A DNA stretch of 64,000 nt from Magnolia sinica (Eukaryota > Streptophyta > Magnoliopsida > Magnoliales > Magnoliaceae). The stretch is from assembly GCF_029962835.1 (NCBI RefSeq), contig NC_080588.1:62210001-62274000 (forward strand). The letters are read 5' to 3'. Made by a program: the position numbers and the translations under genes. A model generated the notes under the pieces. That model did no database searches. It had not been told where the DNA came from and saw only the letters and a list, made by a program, of their open reading frames with translations. This document shows positions 23,531 through 34,477 of this stretch, in pieces. The stretch's first letter is position 1, and the number at the start of each line of letters is the position of its first letter.

Positions 23531-24022
23531 AGAAGCCGATTGTATCCTGCCCCTCCTGGACGGTTGGCGGAGCTCTTTGGGGCCCACAGTGATTTATAGG
23601 TTTTATCCACGTCGTCCATCCATTTTTTAAAATCATTTTAGGGTATGAACCTGAAAATCAGGCAGATCCCAAGGCTCAACTGGACCACACAGTAGAGATT
23701 GAACGCCTACCATTAAAAACTTCTTGGGATCCACGGAAGTTTCGGATCAAGCTGATATTTGTGTTTTTCCTTCATCTAGGTCTATATGACCTTCGGAACA
23801 GGTTGGATGGAAAATAAAGATCATTTTGGTCCCTGGGAAGGTTTCAATGGTGCATGTTATTATCACCGCTGCTTACTGTGGTGTGGTCCACTTGAGGATT
23901 GGATCTGACTCATTTTTGGGCTCATGCACTAAAATGATCTGGAAAAATAGATGGACAGCATGGATAAAAATCATACTTCACTGTGGGCCCCACAGCCACT
24001 AGGCAGGACGGAATCCGCTTCC
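23531..24022. mobile_element. Foldback MITE in unit 2
   Basis: Copy of the 20308-20799 element carried by the segmental duplication rather than an independent insertion. Confidence 0.72.
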
Positions 24023-24586
24023 ACTGTACCCCCTCACGGTAGAGCTATAAAGGTTGCAATGATAAAAGACGAGTCACGCCGATGGATGGAAATGGGCCTG
24101 GCGGTCCGGGCCACAAGGGGTCCAGCCGTGTAGGCCCAGATTTTGGGATGGCCTGAGGGCTTGGCTTGGGCTTGTAACTAAGCCCAATGTCCAGGCTAGG
24201 CTAGGCCTAGGTTAAGGATGGATGGGCCAGTCAAGATTGTTGACCTGGTCCAATGATCTTAGGCCATCCTTGTACAAAGGGATGGATGGCTTAACATACA
24301 TTAGCAAGGGGCTTAAAGGTAGTTTTGGATAATTCGTGTTAGATTTAGTGTCATTTTAATAAAAATATAAATAATAAATTTTCTTGATGGTAATAACAAC
24401 TGAATTTAGTCAGAGTCCGAAACATCATGAATAATTAAAAAGGAACAAGTCTCTACTATCATAAGGCGTATGATATCTATCTCATTCATGTTACAAAGTC
24501 AACTACTTACTTTGACAGCCCCATGGCCGATAAAAAATAATGGCAAAAAATGGTCAAGCTAACAATGAATTCAACCAATGTTCTAT

Positions 24587-24591
<5 letters not shown>

Positions 24592-24677
<86 letters not shown>
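24592..24677. repeat. (TA)n microsatellite, unit 2
   Basis: About 86 bp of TA at the position equivalent to unit 1. Confidence 0.97.
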
Positions 24678-24680
<3 letters not shown>

Positions 24681-26330
24681 CTTAATCTGCTTGGTAGAAA
24701 GGAGCTATGAAGTAGCATAACAACAATGTTAAGTTGTCCAATCTTTACCGAGCACAACGTATGTTCGAGCAAGAAAAAAATGGATACAATTGTCTACATG
24801 TGGCAATATATAGAGCACGTAATGTATTGAAGACCTGCGCACGACCATGACAGGCAATCTACACACATGGTGACATATGATACGCAATGACTGTTTATGA
24901 GTCTAGATGGTTATTTACACGTTAGCAAATATGGGAAGTAGCTATGTGGATCTTTCTTTATTACCCTCCTAGAAATTTTATAAATAAGAGAAACATCAAA
25001 GATTTCTGGACCCTTGCCAATCCAAGGCAACACAACTTTATAGCACAACGCTATTTATTCTAGTTTAATTTATCCAATCCATCTATAATATAAATATGCT
25101 AGATTGATTTTAGTTTAGTTTTAGAGTAATCCTGTTCGCAGATACTACTACATTGGACTGACATTTAGTGTCATTTCTTTCTTCTAGACCCTAGTCACTA
25201 GACCAAGGATGACAATATCTTTAAGACTTTGCCGCCTACATTATGATCGCTAGGTCACCAAGGATTTATTATTATTATTATTATTATTTTTTTAAAAAAA
25301 TAAAATAAAATTTGTAAGTATTTATCCTTGATAATGTTTATAATGTTTATTTATTTTTTTAAAACTCTTGTGCTGCATTGTTATTGATCGACTGCTGCTA
25401 TCACAATGGAAAAAGATTTTTTTGGTCAAATAACTTAAAACAAAAGAACTCATTAGAAGTAAGAATCCCCCATTCACAAATTGCCTGATTTCTATTATAT
25501 ATGGTTAAATAGTTCTCGATCCCTCAATCTATCAATCACTTGAGGTCAAAGGTGTTTAGTTCCACATCAGGCTTTGGTACACTTGGAACAGCTCACCTGT
25601 ATCACAAAATTGAAATTTAAGACAAACACGATGTTTCGGAGCTATAATTGACCGATGTGATTACCCTAGACAGTTCTTCAATTGCACTATTTTAAACCCT
25701 CCATCATTTCACTTTTTAATTATAGGGCCAGCCCCGACCCACTCTGCAGGGCTAGGATCAAAGCCAACGGCCTTTTAGCGTGCATAGGGCCAGGTATTTG
25801 GGGATTAAGGCTGAGTTAGGGCTAAACTTTTTGCCCGGTGTAGCCAAGCCCATTGCCAAAGCTAATTACAGGCTCCTCATAAGGATGTGCGGTTCATTGT
25901 TTGACTGTCCAAACCAGTGTTTTGTTGTATCTCACACACTAATTATAATGTGTGGGCATGCTCCAAAACCCTCCGGATTAGAAGATCTTAGCCACCAATC
26001 TTTCTCTCTTTTTTTATTTTTATTTTTTCCAGTGGAATATATGGCCGTTGCTATCTTTCCTTTATGAACCCTTTGATTGAAAGGTCGTAATGTCCTGTCG
26101 GTGAGATTCTTTAGGCATACATGGTAATGCACAACAGTCCAATGGTCAGGATCGCTGAAACATGGGGCCTTGCTTGGCAAAACCGGATACCTAAGTATAC
26201 TAATGCAAAAACGAATAACGCGGGACGTTTGGTGAATGCCATGTATACTTAATAATATATATAGGCTTAAACATGTTTAACATGTTTGATTCTTTCATAT
26301 TTCTCTAATGTGGCACCCGTGGGCCCAGTT

Positions 26331-27457
26331 AGAGTTGGGCACGGGACGACTGGACTCGTCTGACTCGGTCTAAATTGAGTGGGTGAGTCGATTTGAATCG
26401 AGTTGACTTCGTCCAATCCGAATCCAAACCGAGTCGAGTTCGAGTCACCCAATAACTCGACCTGACTTGACTCGAAATCCAACTTGGTACTGACTCGACT
26501 TGATTCGTACAAATATATTTAAAAAAAAAAAAAAACTCCAATCTAATGTTTCATATCTAAGATCCTGTGTAGCTGATGGAGAGGCTGCCATTTTGTCAAA
26601 TGAATATGGGTTTTGAGTAGAGGTGTACACGAACCGAGCTAGCTTAGTTAGCCCGCTTGATTCGACTCGAAAAAGCTCGATTCAACTCGATTTAAAGCTG
26701 AGTTTGAGCCGAGTCGAGCTGAATTTTTTAGCTTGCAAATGAGTTCGAGCCAAGTTCGAGCTAGCCACAGCTTGACTCGATTCGGATTGAACTCGGCTCG
26801 TATCGAACTCGAAACGAACTAGCTCGATGACTTGGTTACTTTGATATTGATGTTGCTCACCAAGTGTTTGATGAAATGACTCAACGAAGTGTGGCTGGTG
26901 GCAAAGAAGGTATGTATATGAAATAAATATCCTTTTTTTTTTTCTGGATTTTTATGTTGCCTGGAAGGTATTTGATAAAATACTTGAAAAACTTTTGCCG
27001 CCGTTTTACAGATAGTGGGATTTTGAAGGTACAGTTTAGGTGTTTGTGGAAATGCCGCACAGGCAAACTCAACTCAAACTGGCCCAAGTTGCTGACCGAA
27101 CCGAGCCGAGCTTGCTAGTCAGGCTCGATGACCGAGCTAAGCCAAGTTCGAGCTGATATCTGCTAGTGGCCAAGCCGAGTCGAGCTAAGGCCAGCTTGAC
27201 TTGGTTCGACTTAATGTACACCCTTAGTTTTGAGTTGTGATTTCAGCCCACAGATATCCCCTGCACTTTGTGCAGACTCGACCTAACTCGGTACTTGTGA
27301 CCAGGTTGGACATAGTCCAGATTAGTCCCGACAAACCCAGACTCGGATTGGGTCATGCATGCTGAACTCAGTACCAAGCGGCGCCGAGTTAGGTTAGGCC
27401 TACTTCAAAACCGGATCCAGTCGGATCAGCCCCAACTCGGCTTGATGCCTAGCTCTA
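26331..27457. mobile_element. hAT-type MITE (AGAGTTGGGCA family), host of a nested MITE
   Basis: Termini AGAGTTGGGCA and TGCCTAGCTCT(A). Flanks GCCCAGTT (26323-26330) and GCCCAGCT (27458-27465) match at 7 of 8. Interior rich in GACTCG/CGAGTC words. Net length is about 510 bp without the nested element. Confidence 0.65.
26618..27226. mobile_element. hAT-type MITE (TAGAGGTGTACA family), copy 4, nested
   Basis: Exact 8-bp duplication GTTTTGAG at 26610-26617 and 27227-27234. Termini TAGAGGTGTACACGAACC and CTTAATGTACACCCTTA. The internal core is inverted relative to copies 1-3, so the element lies in the opposite orientation. Confidence 0.9.
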
Positions 27458-27465
27458 GCCCAGCT

Positions 27466-27709
27466 GGATTTAGGGCTGTTGGTGGGTGGGGCCTATTTAA
27501 AATTTCACTCTTCGTCCAGGCCCGGTCCATCGACGGCCCTAGCCGTAGATAGAATACACGCGAGATGCCTACTGGACATGCGACTCTATCTGAATTCCGA
27601 ACCGCCCAAATGGTGGGGCTCCAGGATTATAACCCAAGAATCTACGCTGATTGATTGGTGGACAACTAGTGGACTCTCGAAATGTAAAGGCAGTGAACGG
27701 CCCAAATTG

Positions 27710-27741
<32 letters not shown>

Positions 27742-28530
27742 CCCTTCAATGAGAGGTCAGGATTGTCTAATCAAATATGATTTCGTGAATGTGAACCATC
27801 AACCGAAGTTTCCTACTACTTGGACGGTTCAGATTTGAAGTACCACGTGTGGAGTTGAGAGCCTCATCTATAGCCGAAACTGATGGGACGAAAATAAGGT
27901 CGCACCCAGCCAAAAGAATGACACGTGACGGATATGGCAGCTGGCTGAGGCTCAAAAAGAGAATAAAAGTGAATGTGATTTTTCTTCAACGCGTTGAAAA
28001 CAGATTCCGTACATCCATCTCATTATGATACGTGGCATGCATGGATCATCAGATCGAAACCGTTCATTTCGTGCTTACAATAGTGGTTGGGCCATGATCC
28101 AAAAATCATGGTGCTTGGATCGTTATAGTCCTTTACTTGGTAGCTTACAAATGAACAGTAAAAGCAAAAACCAGCAACATGTCCTATCAAGTGAGGAAAG
28201 GCCGATTTATTAGACGGCTGAGATAAGTATAATCAAAGAAAATTTTGTTTAACGGTCAATTTTCAAATGAGTCCACATGATGTCTAGTTTAGATAATCAT
28301 ACACATCTGCCACGTGTGTGGTACGGAATATGGAGGCACCAAAATGCGGTGGCAGTAGAGGTAGGTAATCCGCTCTTTTGTTCTAGATGGTGAAGAAGGC
28401 TGTCTTGTCTTATTTCCAAATGCGTTGTTGAAGTGATGCAATGGTACATAATTTTCAATATTCCGCTTAGGACAGACTACAAACCTTCTTAAATTAGGCA
28501 ATTTTTAAAAGGAGGGCATTTTTGGCCATT
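27466..28530. other. Unassigned intergenic DNA
   Basis: No supported gene. 27473-27543 is a small scrap bounded by TAGGGCTGT and ACGGCCCTA, related to text at 14550-14665. (AAAAG)n lies at 27711-27735. Confidence 0.3.
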
Positions 28531-28535
28531 GAAAA

Positions 28536-28625
28536 ATATTTCTTTTCTACATGCCAATCAAGTCACCTTACTGTAAAAAATATATTTTACGGTGAAGAAA
28601 GAAATACATGTAGGAAAGAATTTTT
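28536..28625. repeat. Small palindromic element at the edge of a gypsy 3' LTR
   Basis: TTTCTTTTCTACATG at the left is the inverse of CATGTAGGAAAGAA at the right, with a second inner palindrome TGTAAAAAATATATTTTAC. It could be a tiny MITE that truncated the LTR. Confidence 0.5.
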
Positions 28626-28649
28626 ATTATATAATAATTTTTAGACTTT

Positions 28650-29220
28650 CTAATTGGGTTAATTTGATATTACTCAAAATATTAAAATTCTAATTTTAAT
28701 AGAAGACTTAATTCAATAGGAATAGAGCTTACCCAAAATAGTAATTTTTATCAAAAATAAAAAGTTTAAATTAACTTAATTAGATGATTTTTTATATGAT
28801 TATAATCAATCTCTAAAAAATATGAAAATTTAAAACTCTAAAAATAAAAAAAAATATAGCAAAAATTAAAAGTATATATATATATATATATATATATCAT
28901 AGTTTTGAACCAGATGCATGTGTTTTCTCATGAAATAGATAGACATGACCCATTATTTGGATCAATTGACCTCGTATGGCCCACTACATAAAGATTGATA
29001 GGTCGTATGTTATATGACAATTCTCAGATCAAAAGTTATGGTTGGTTTACAGTTCACACTTGAAACGACAATTTCTTCCAATCTAGAATGAATTTCTTCG
29101 AATTAGATGTGTGACATACCTTACGTAATATGTATGATTGAGCTTGAATTTGACGGACTACTTCTACTTTTATTTAGCATTCTTTTAGTCCAGTCATGCT
29201 AAGAATATATTTGTGCCACA
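28650..29220 (-). repeat. 3' LTR of the gypsy element
   Basis: Begins on the minus strand with TGTGGCACAAATATATTC right after the integrase remnant. Its distal end fades into a small palindrome near 28609. Contains a short (TA)n at 28874-28896. Confidence 0.75.
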
Positions 29221-29880
29221 TCTTACATTAGTCCCCTTTACGAGGAAAGAACTCGTTATTGAGTTATCCACTAGATTTGACTCATGATACTCATAAAAGT
29301 TTGCCACAATGAAATTCTGTGACATCTCCATGCCCTTGAAATGATTAACAACATATATGCTGATCTTTTTATTCCTTCTCTTTTTATATGTTATAGTCGG
29401 AAACCTTTCCTTACGTAGGTAAATTATTACATTATCACCTACTTTAAACACCTTTTGGCACCGATGTTTATTAGCATCTTTCTAGTACTCAGCATTGGAT
29501 TCTTATAATTTCTTTTGGACATCAGCATGCACCATCATGATACAGTCCGCCATATTTTCTGCTATAACACTCATACCCAGTAACTTAGGTAGAGGGACCA
29601 AGTCAAGTACATGTTTAAGAATATATCACACACAACCTTGAATGAGGACTTGTTATTGGATTGATTTTTCATGTTGTTGAAGGAGAATTTCACCTGAGAA
29701 AGAGTAATATCCCGTATATGGGGGCATCTTGTCAAGAATTTCATAGTCAATTTCCCTAGGTTGTTTATGAATTCTTCTTTTTCATTTCCAATTAATGCAT
29801 TGATATACTTCATCTCATCATATTTTTTGACGAAGTTCCGTACAGTTATGAGAGACCGCCCCATCCACTTTAGATGTCTT
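29221..29880 (-). pseudogene. Ty3/gypsy integrase C-terminal remnant
   Basis: Minus-strand frames carry the end of the integrase core (NNLGKLTMKFL..., LSQVKFSFNNMKNQSNNKSS). Then come HADVQKKL and FKVGDNVIIYLRKERFPTI...FIVANFYEYHE, the typical GPY/F-type C-terminus of plant Ty3/gypsy pol. In-frame stops are present (after KKL and after EY). The catalytic D,D-35-E core is not visible and was probably removed by the internal deletion that joins protease text to this region near 29880. Confidence 0.85.
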
Positions 29881-29939
29881 GAATTAGTTATTCGTTCTCA
29901 TAGCGGTGAGGCCATAATCTTTCTACAATCTTTAATAGA

Positions 29940-30270
29940 AATAAAAATATTATCCTAGCCTCTATACGTGCCATCAACATCGTATTGTCATGGTTGACCA
30001 AGTAAAATACAACAACTTTTCATATCGACTACGTTACACATTATTTCGTCATTATAATATTTATCAAGGGAGAAGGAATATATGACATCATTCAGTTACC
30101 TTTATTTTGCTGACCTCCTTAGCCTATCTAGTTATGTATGAAAAAATGTGTTCTTAAGTAATCAATTATAGCTTTTCTACCATAGTTGTTGACACAATAT
30201 TCTCACTGCTCCCGCCATCTATGATCAAATCACATTCTTTTGTTCACAATGCACCTCATTCGAAAGATAT
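29940..30270 (-). pseudogene. Ty3/gypsy aspartic protease remnant
   Basis: The minus strand encodes IIDGGSSENIVSTTMVEKL, the plant gypsy protease flap and active-site region (with GGS in place of the catalytic DSG/DTG style). After a damaged stretch comes YNDEIMCNVVDM...LLGQPWQYDVDGTYRG, the segment that normally follows. Several frame changes separate the blocks, so it is not functional. Confidence 0.82.
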
Positions 30271-30634
30271 TGTGTTGTTGTTGATTTATCTCCTCCTTCA
30301 GCATTTACAAAAACTTCCTCATGATCATAATGGTGGCCCGTGATTTACCATTTTGGGTGGTGGCCTGCAATTCATCACAAAAATGTCGAACCACAAATAT
30401 AATAACTGCGAGCTCTATTGTTGATCTCATATTGCTCATTATTACGAACACAGGTCAGCCGTAAGGTTTTAGTTAAACAGTCGATTACTGCTTATAGTCC
30501 TTACATGGCTCACAGATTCTTTTGCTGAAAAGCTTTAAATGCCACAACTATCATAGGATTGTTCCCTGAAGCACCGTCCATTTGATAATTACCTACACCA
30601 TTGTTAGATACCATCAAACTAAGAAAAAACATTA

Positions 30635-30645
30635 CTCTAATACCA
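30635..30645 (-). other. Primer-binding site of the gypsy element
   Basis: Minus strand reads TGGTATTAGAG, one change from the initiator-tRNA-Met primer site TGGTATCAGAG, five bases inside the 5' LTR. Confidence 0.75.
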
Positions 30646-30650
30646 AGTAA

Positions 30651-31400
30651 TGTAGAGAAGAGTCTAAAGAGATAATGAGAAAGATCACCGTCTTCCTCAT
30701 GTAAGCAAAACCTTGAATATACAAGTTTATTCTATAATCAACAAGATAAAAAGGAAATTTAAAATTTTATTATTCAGTAATTCTCGGATGTCTCGATTAC
30801 ACTACTTATAAACAAAAAGTAAAACCCTAATTTGAAATTACCCAAAATAAAAATATTCTAACCCTAATAAAAGTTTTAATTCAACTAGAATAGAATTAAC
30901 CCAAATAGTAAGTTTTACTAAAAATAAAAAGATCTAAATTAACTTTATTGGATAATTCTTAGCATGATTACAATTAACTCTAAAAAAGAAAAAAAAAATC
31001 TAAAACTCTAAAAATAAAGACATACGAAAAAAACCAAAATTATTAAAAATAGTAAAAATTTCATAAAATTATAGTTTCGAACATGAAGCGTCCGTTTTCT
31101 CGTGAAACAAATGGACATGACCCACCATGTGGGATGATTAACCCCATATGACCCACTACATAAAGATCTATAGGTTGTGTGTCCCGTAGCCATTTTGAGA
31201 TCAAAAGTTATAGCCGATTTACGGTTCACACTTTAAATGACAATTTCTCCCATTTCAAAATCAATTTCTTTAAATTGCACTTGCCAGGGCCCAATTACAT
31301 CATGCCCTACGTAGGACTAACGCCAATACTGATGGACTATTTTCGCTTCCGTTTGGTCTTCTTTTGGTCCAATTATACTAAGAATGCATCTGTTGATGCA
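30651..31400 (-). repeat. 5' LTR of the gypsy element
   Basis: 750 bp; matches 28650-29220 in order (CATGACCCA...GATCAAAAGTTATAG...CTAAGAAT...). The minus-strand reading starts TGCATCAACAG and ends CTCTACA. Confidence 0.82.
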
Positions 31401-31800
31401 TGACCCAAAAAAATGACATGAATATGAAACTCAAGGGAGCCACGCGAGAGGAAATAGTGAGGAAAGAAATGCCTACCATTAAAACCTTTTTGGGCTCCAC
31501 ATTGATGTTTATGTGCCATCCAAACCATTTATAAGGTCTCTTCCATTGAAATGATGTGAAAACAAAAAAATATTAGCCTAATACAAAATTTTTGTGGCCA
31601 TATGAACATTTCGATGGTGATCATTGAATCCCCAGTGTTTCCTCTCGTGTGGCCTACTTGAGTTTCATATCCATGTCATTTTTGGTCATATATCCTAAAA
31701 TGAGCTCACGAAAAGGATGGACAAAGAAGATCTGTGACAAACGTCAAGGCGGGCCCTAGAATCCATGTGAAAGGCTTTGACAGGAAATCTACCTCTGCGA
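31401..31800. mobile_element. Right part of CCTAGGTGGGCCC-subfamily foldback MITE
   Basis: Matches 2780-3145 in order (ACCATTAAAACCTTTTTGGG...GTTTATGTGCCATCCAAACC...CGGGCCC...AAAGGCTTT). The left half is missing where the gypsy LTR begins. Confidence 0.55.
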
Positions 31801-31859
31801 CTAGTGGGGATAGTACCTAATCCGCGCCCATAAATATCAGTTTGATCCGAAATTTGTGT

Positions 31860-32155
31860 CCACGGATTTCATGCCAAAGCCTTTAGCAGCAAGTTGTTGC
31901 GCTGGGATAGTAGGTAGGGCTTACAATGATTTTTGTGAGAAATCCACCTTGTCCATCAATTTTGCGAGCTCACTTGAGGATACGTGACAAAAAAATGAGG
32001 TGGATCCAAAACTCAAGTGGGTCACACAAGAGGAGATAGTGGAGATTCGGTGACCACCATGGAAACATTTATATGTCCACGAAAGTTTTATATCAGGCCA
32101 AATATTTTTCATTTCACTCCATCCCATTGGGTTTTACAAGTATATCAAGGTGGCC
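31860..32155. mobile_element. Left part of foldback MITE
   Basis: AAAGCCTTTAGCAG...GTAGGTAGGGCTTACAATGA...TGAGGTGGATCCAAAACTC matches the left half of the same subfamily, then fades around GGTGGCCCCAAC. Confidence 0.5.
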
Positions 32156-32725
32156 CCAACAAAGCTGGCCTATTTTACGCGTATAGTGAGATGATAGGAA
32201 GTACCTATAAATACAAAATACAGTAGAGCCATCTCTCTTCTGCACATGTTGAAAAGTAATTTGCAAATCCATTCCGTCCATATCCAGCGATTTATCATGT
32301 TTATGCAAAACATACGCTTAATAAAGATAAGAAAAATATGAATTTTCGCCATAAAAGAGATGGTGAAAAACAAAACATTTAATGGACAAATATACAGTAG
32401 AATAAATAAATAAATAAATCATGGCTAAGATCGTATAATATTTTTTAGTTTAAAGATAATCCATCTATCGTTATTCCAACTATATGAATGGACCAGATTG
32501 ACACATCATTCATCCACGTGTGAAATTCTGGAGCGTATACGTATTGACCTCCTTGCACATCAGAGTATCAAATATATCCCCGAGTTCGGAATATGTTTTC
32601 ACTCGGTTTTACAAAAAAGTCTGTCACACGAGTCCGACTGAAATGCTACTCGCATTCAACTTCACCATTTATACTTTTTTGGACGAAATTACCCCTCGCT
32701 TACGGTAAATTTGTCTGGTATTTTT
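32156..32725. other. Unassigned intergenic DNA
   Basis: AT-rich, no supported gene; short (AAAT)n near 32400. Confidence 0.3.
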
Positions 32726-33105
32726 GGACGCGGATTGGCTAGTGACCCATGGCTACTGTCAGGTGCTCTGTGGGCCCTACCATGATGTATGTGTTTCATA
32801 CATTCCATTTCATTCATGAAATGCATGTGACCGGAGATGATTTAGATCCAAATCTCAAGTCTACCACATCCCAGGAAATAGTGTTATCGGGGTAGAGATC
32901 TTTTATGGTAGACATTTAATTACTATTGTCTTCCTGTGGTATGGTCCACCTACGACTTAGATCTGCGGCATTTTTGAATCAAGCCCTAAAATAATCTGAA
33001 AAAAATAAAAAGATATGAACCACATGGATAGAACACATATATCATGGTGGGGCCCACGGAGAACCGACCGGTAGCTACGTCTGGTGTTTTTCACCCGTGA
33101 TAGTC
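32726..33105. mobile_element. GGACGCGG-family MITE, short copy
   Basis: GGACGCGGATTGGCTAGTGA start, GGGCCCTACCATGATGTA core, right side ATCATGGTGGGGCCCACGGA and CCGACCGGTAGC. The right end is imperfect and no target duplication was recognised. Confidence 0.62.
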
Positions 33106-33439
33106 CCACCATATGGAAGAGTCAAATAACCAATAGGTGGGCCCAGCATGGTACTATTGTTTGAATCCGGATCATGTTCTTGCCACAGGTAAAAAAAAAA
33201 TTTTAAAAATAAAAATTCCTGCTTTTCTCCAATGTGATTGATCCATGTTATTTTTGACGATGTCAGGCGCTATTGCATTAAATTTAGTCTGTGATGATAT
33301 GGGCCTATTAGATTTGGACAAGCAAAATTTTTATAGTTATGGTAAATATTTTCTACTTGTGGCAAATAGAGAATCATGATTGCAATTGTTTGGACCCATG
33401 TTTCCTCTATTTTCAATTTTTAGCGACCCCTACTGTACC
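33106..33439. other. Unassigned intergenic DNA
   Basis: No gene or recognised repeat. Confidence 0.25.
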
Positions 33440-33905
33440 AGATATCGGTAGATGTCATGGTCGTGCTGCTGGTCGGCCAAAGCATGTGTTTTATCCACTT
33501 TGTCCATCCATTTTAACAGCTCATTTTAAGGCATGAGCTAAAAAAAAAATGATGCGGATCTCTAAATCTTAGATGGATCACACCACCAGAAACAGTGTAA
33601 TGGACGCCCACCATTAAAAAATCCTATAGGCCCATCATAATGTTTATTTGGCATTCAACCTGGCCAGTAGGTTACACAGATATGGATGAAAGAGAGATAC
33701 AAATATCAGCTTGATCCGAAACTTTTGTGCTCTTGAGAAGTTTTTAGCCGTTGGTGTTTAATCACCACTGTTTCTGTCATGTGGTCCAGATGAGATTTGC
33801 ATCTTCCTCATTTTTTGGCTGATGCCTTATATAATTAGCTCAGAAAATGGATGATAAAACACATACATTATGGTGGGCCACAGAGCTTTTCCAGCACCGA
33901 CCCTT
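33440..33905. mobile_element. Foldback MITE about 0.57 kb upstream of gene copy 2
   Basis: GTTTTATCCACTTTGTCCAT near the left and ACACATACATTATGGTGGGC near the right are the family's inverted subterminal words, with the usual interior (ATCAGCTTGATCCGAAACTT). Ends are blurred. Confidence 0.6.
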
Positions 33906-34387
33906 ACCAACCTAACAATGGAGGAGTCACTGCCGAATCAGAATACAGCCAATAGACTGTTTGAGAGTGGACAGATTGGAGAGGGACACACGTGGCAACC
34001 CGGAAGTCATATACAAGATCCGAGCCAATCATCAGGTCGGTCCCAATGGGAGCATGCCCCTACCATAGATCGCACTTGTCTTCTATCTCATTTTTGACTT
34101 TCCAAACCATCAGGTTTTCTCTTACGTGTATGGCACTTCATGAGCCGATCACGTTCATCATCGATCAAGGTCATTTTCAACCATCCTTGCACCTGATGAA
34201 TGACTCAGATTTCACACCCGTGCGGCGAATAGACTCCCATCTATCCATATGCAAATTACCTCAACGGTCAAAGCCCAATAAATTATATATTTAAGAATTT
34301 TGAGTAGGTTACATGGCTCCAAAACAAATGGTCCATCTCTGTCTTCAACTCTCCCTAGCGTCCCTTTTAAATTTCCACTCCTCCCCT
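33906..34387 (+). promoter_or_regulatory. Upstream region of gene copy 2
   Basis: About 480 bp between a foldback MITE and the TATA box. ORFs here are short and show no family resemblance. It probably holds the proximal promoter; only the CGTCCCTTTT motif near the TATA box can be singled out by comparison with copy 1. Confidence 0.35.
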
Positions 34388-34394
34388 TATAAAT
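34388..34394 (+). promoter_or_regulatory. TATA box of gene copy 2
   Basis: TATAAAT lies 90 bp upstream of the ATG. The inferred leader is pyrimidine-rich (TCTTCTTCTTC before the start) and has no upstream ATG. CGTCCCTTTT at 34359-34368 is shared with the promoter of copy 1. Confidence 0.6.
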
Positions 34395-34477
34395 TCATCA
34401 ATTCCCAACCCCATCTCTCTCACCAATCATTCAATTTCTCTAAATCAACATCCATTTTCTTCTTCTTCTAGATAGAC

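Larger units (their letters stand above)
23376..26240 (+). repeat. Large direct duplication, unit 2 (2.87 kb)
   Basis: Near-identical copy of 20153-23115, differing by a few percent plus microsatellite changes. The AAG run is absent and an (ATT)n lies at about 25265-25290. The 45 bp right after the (TA)n is unrelated between units. Confidence 0.95.
28609..31400 (-). mobile_element. Minus-strand Ty3/gypsy retrotransposon, internally deleted
   Basis: Two direct repeats flank degenerate pol. The 5' LTR is 30651-31400 (TG...CA), followed by a primer-binding site. The interior is 29221-30650, only 1.4 kb. The 3' LTR lies at about 28650-29220, with its outer part eroded. Protease and integrase remnants are recognisable; reverse transcriptase and RNase H are missing, so the element has lost several kilobases. 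Stops and frameshifts are present throughout. No 5-bp target duplication was found. Confidence 0.85.

Noticed and set aside
33870-34294. 75-aa and 100-aa frames upstream of gene copy 2
   Set aside because: Overlapping frames in the promoter region with no family resemblance; they start within a MITE or use weak starts.
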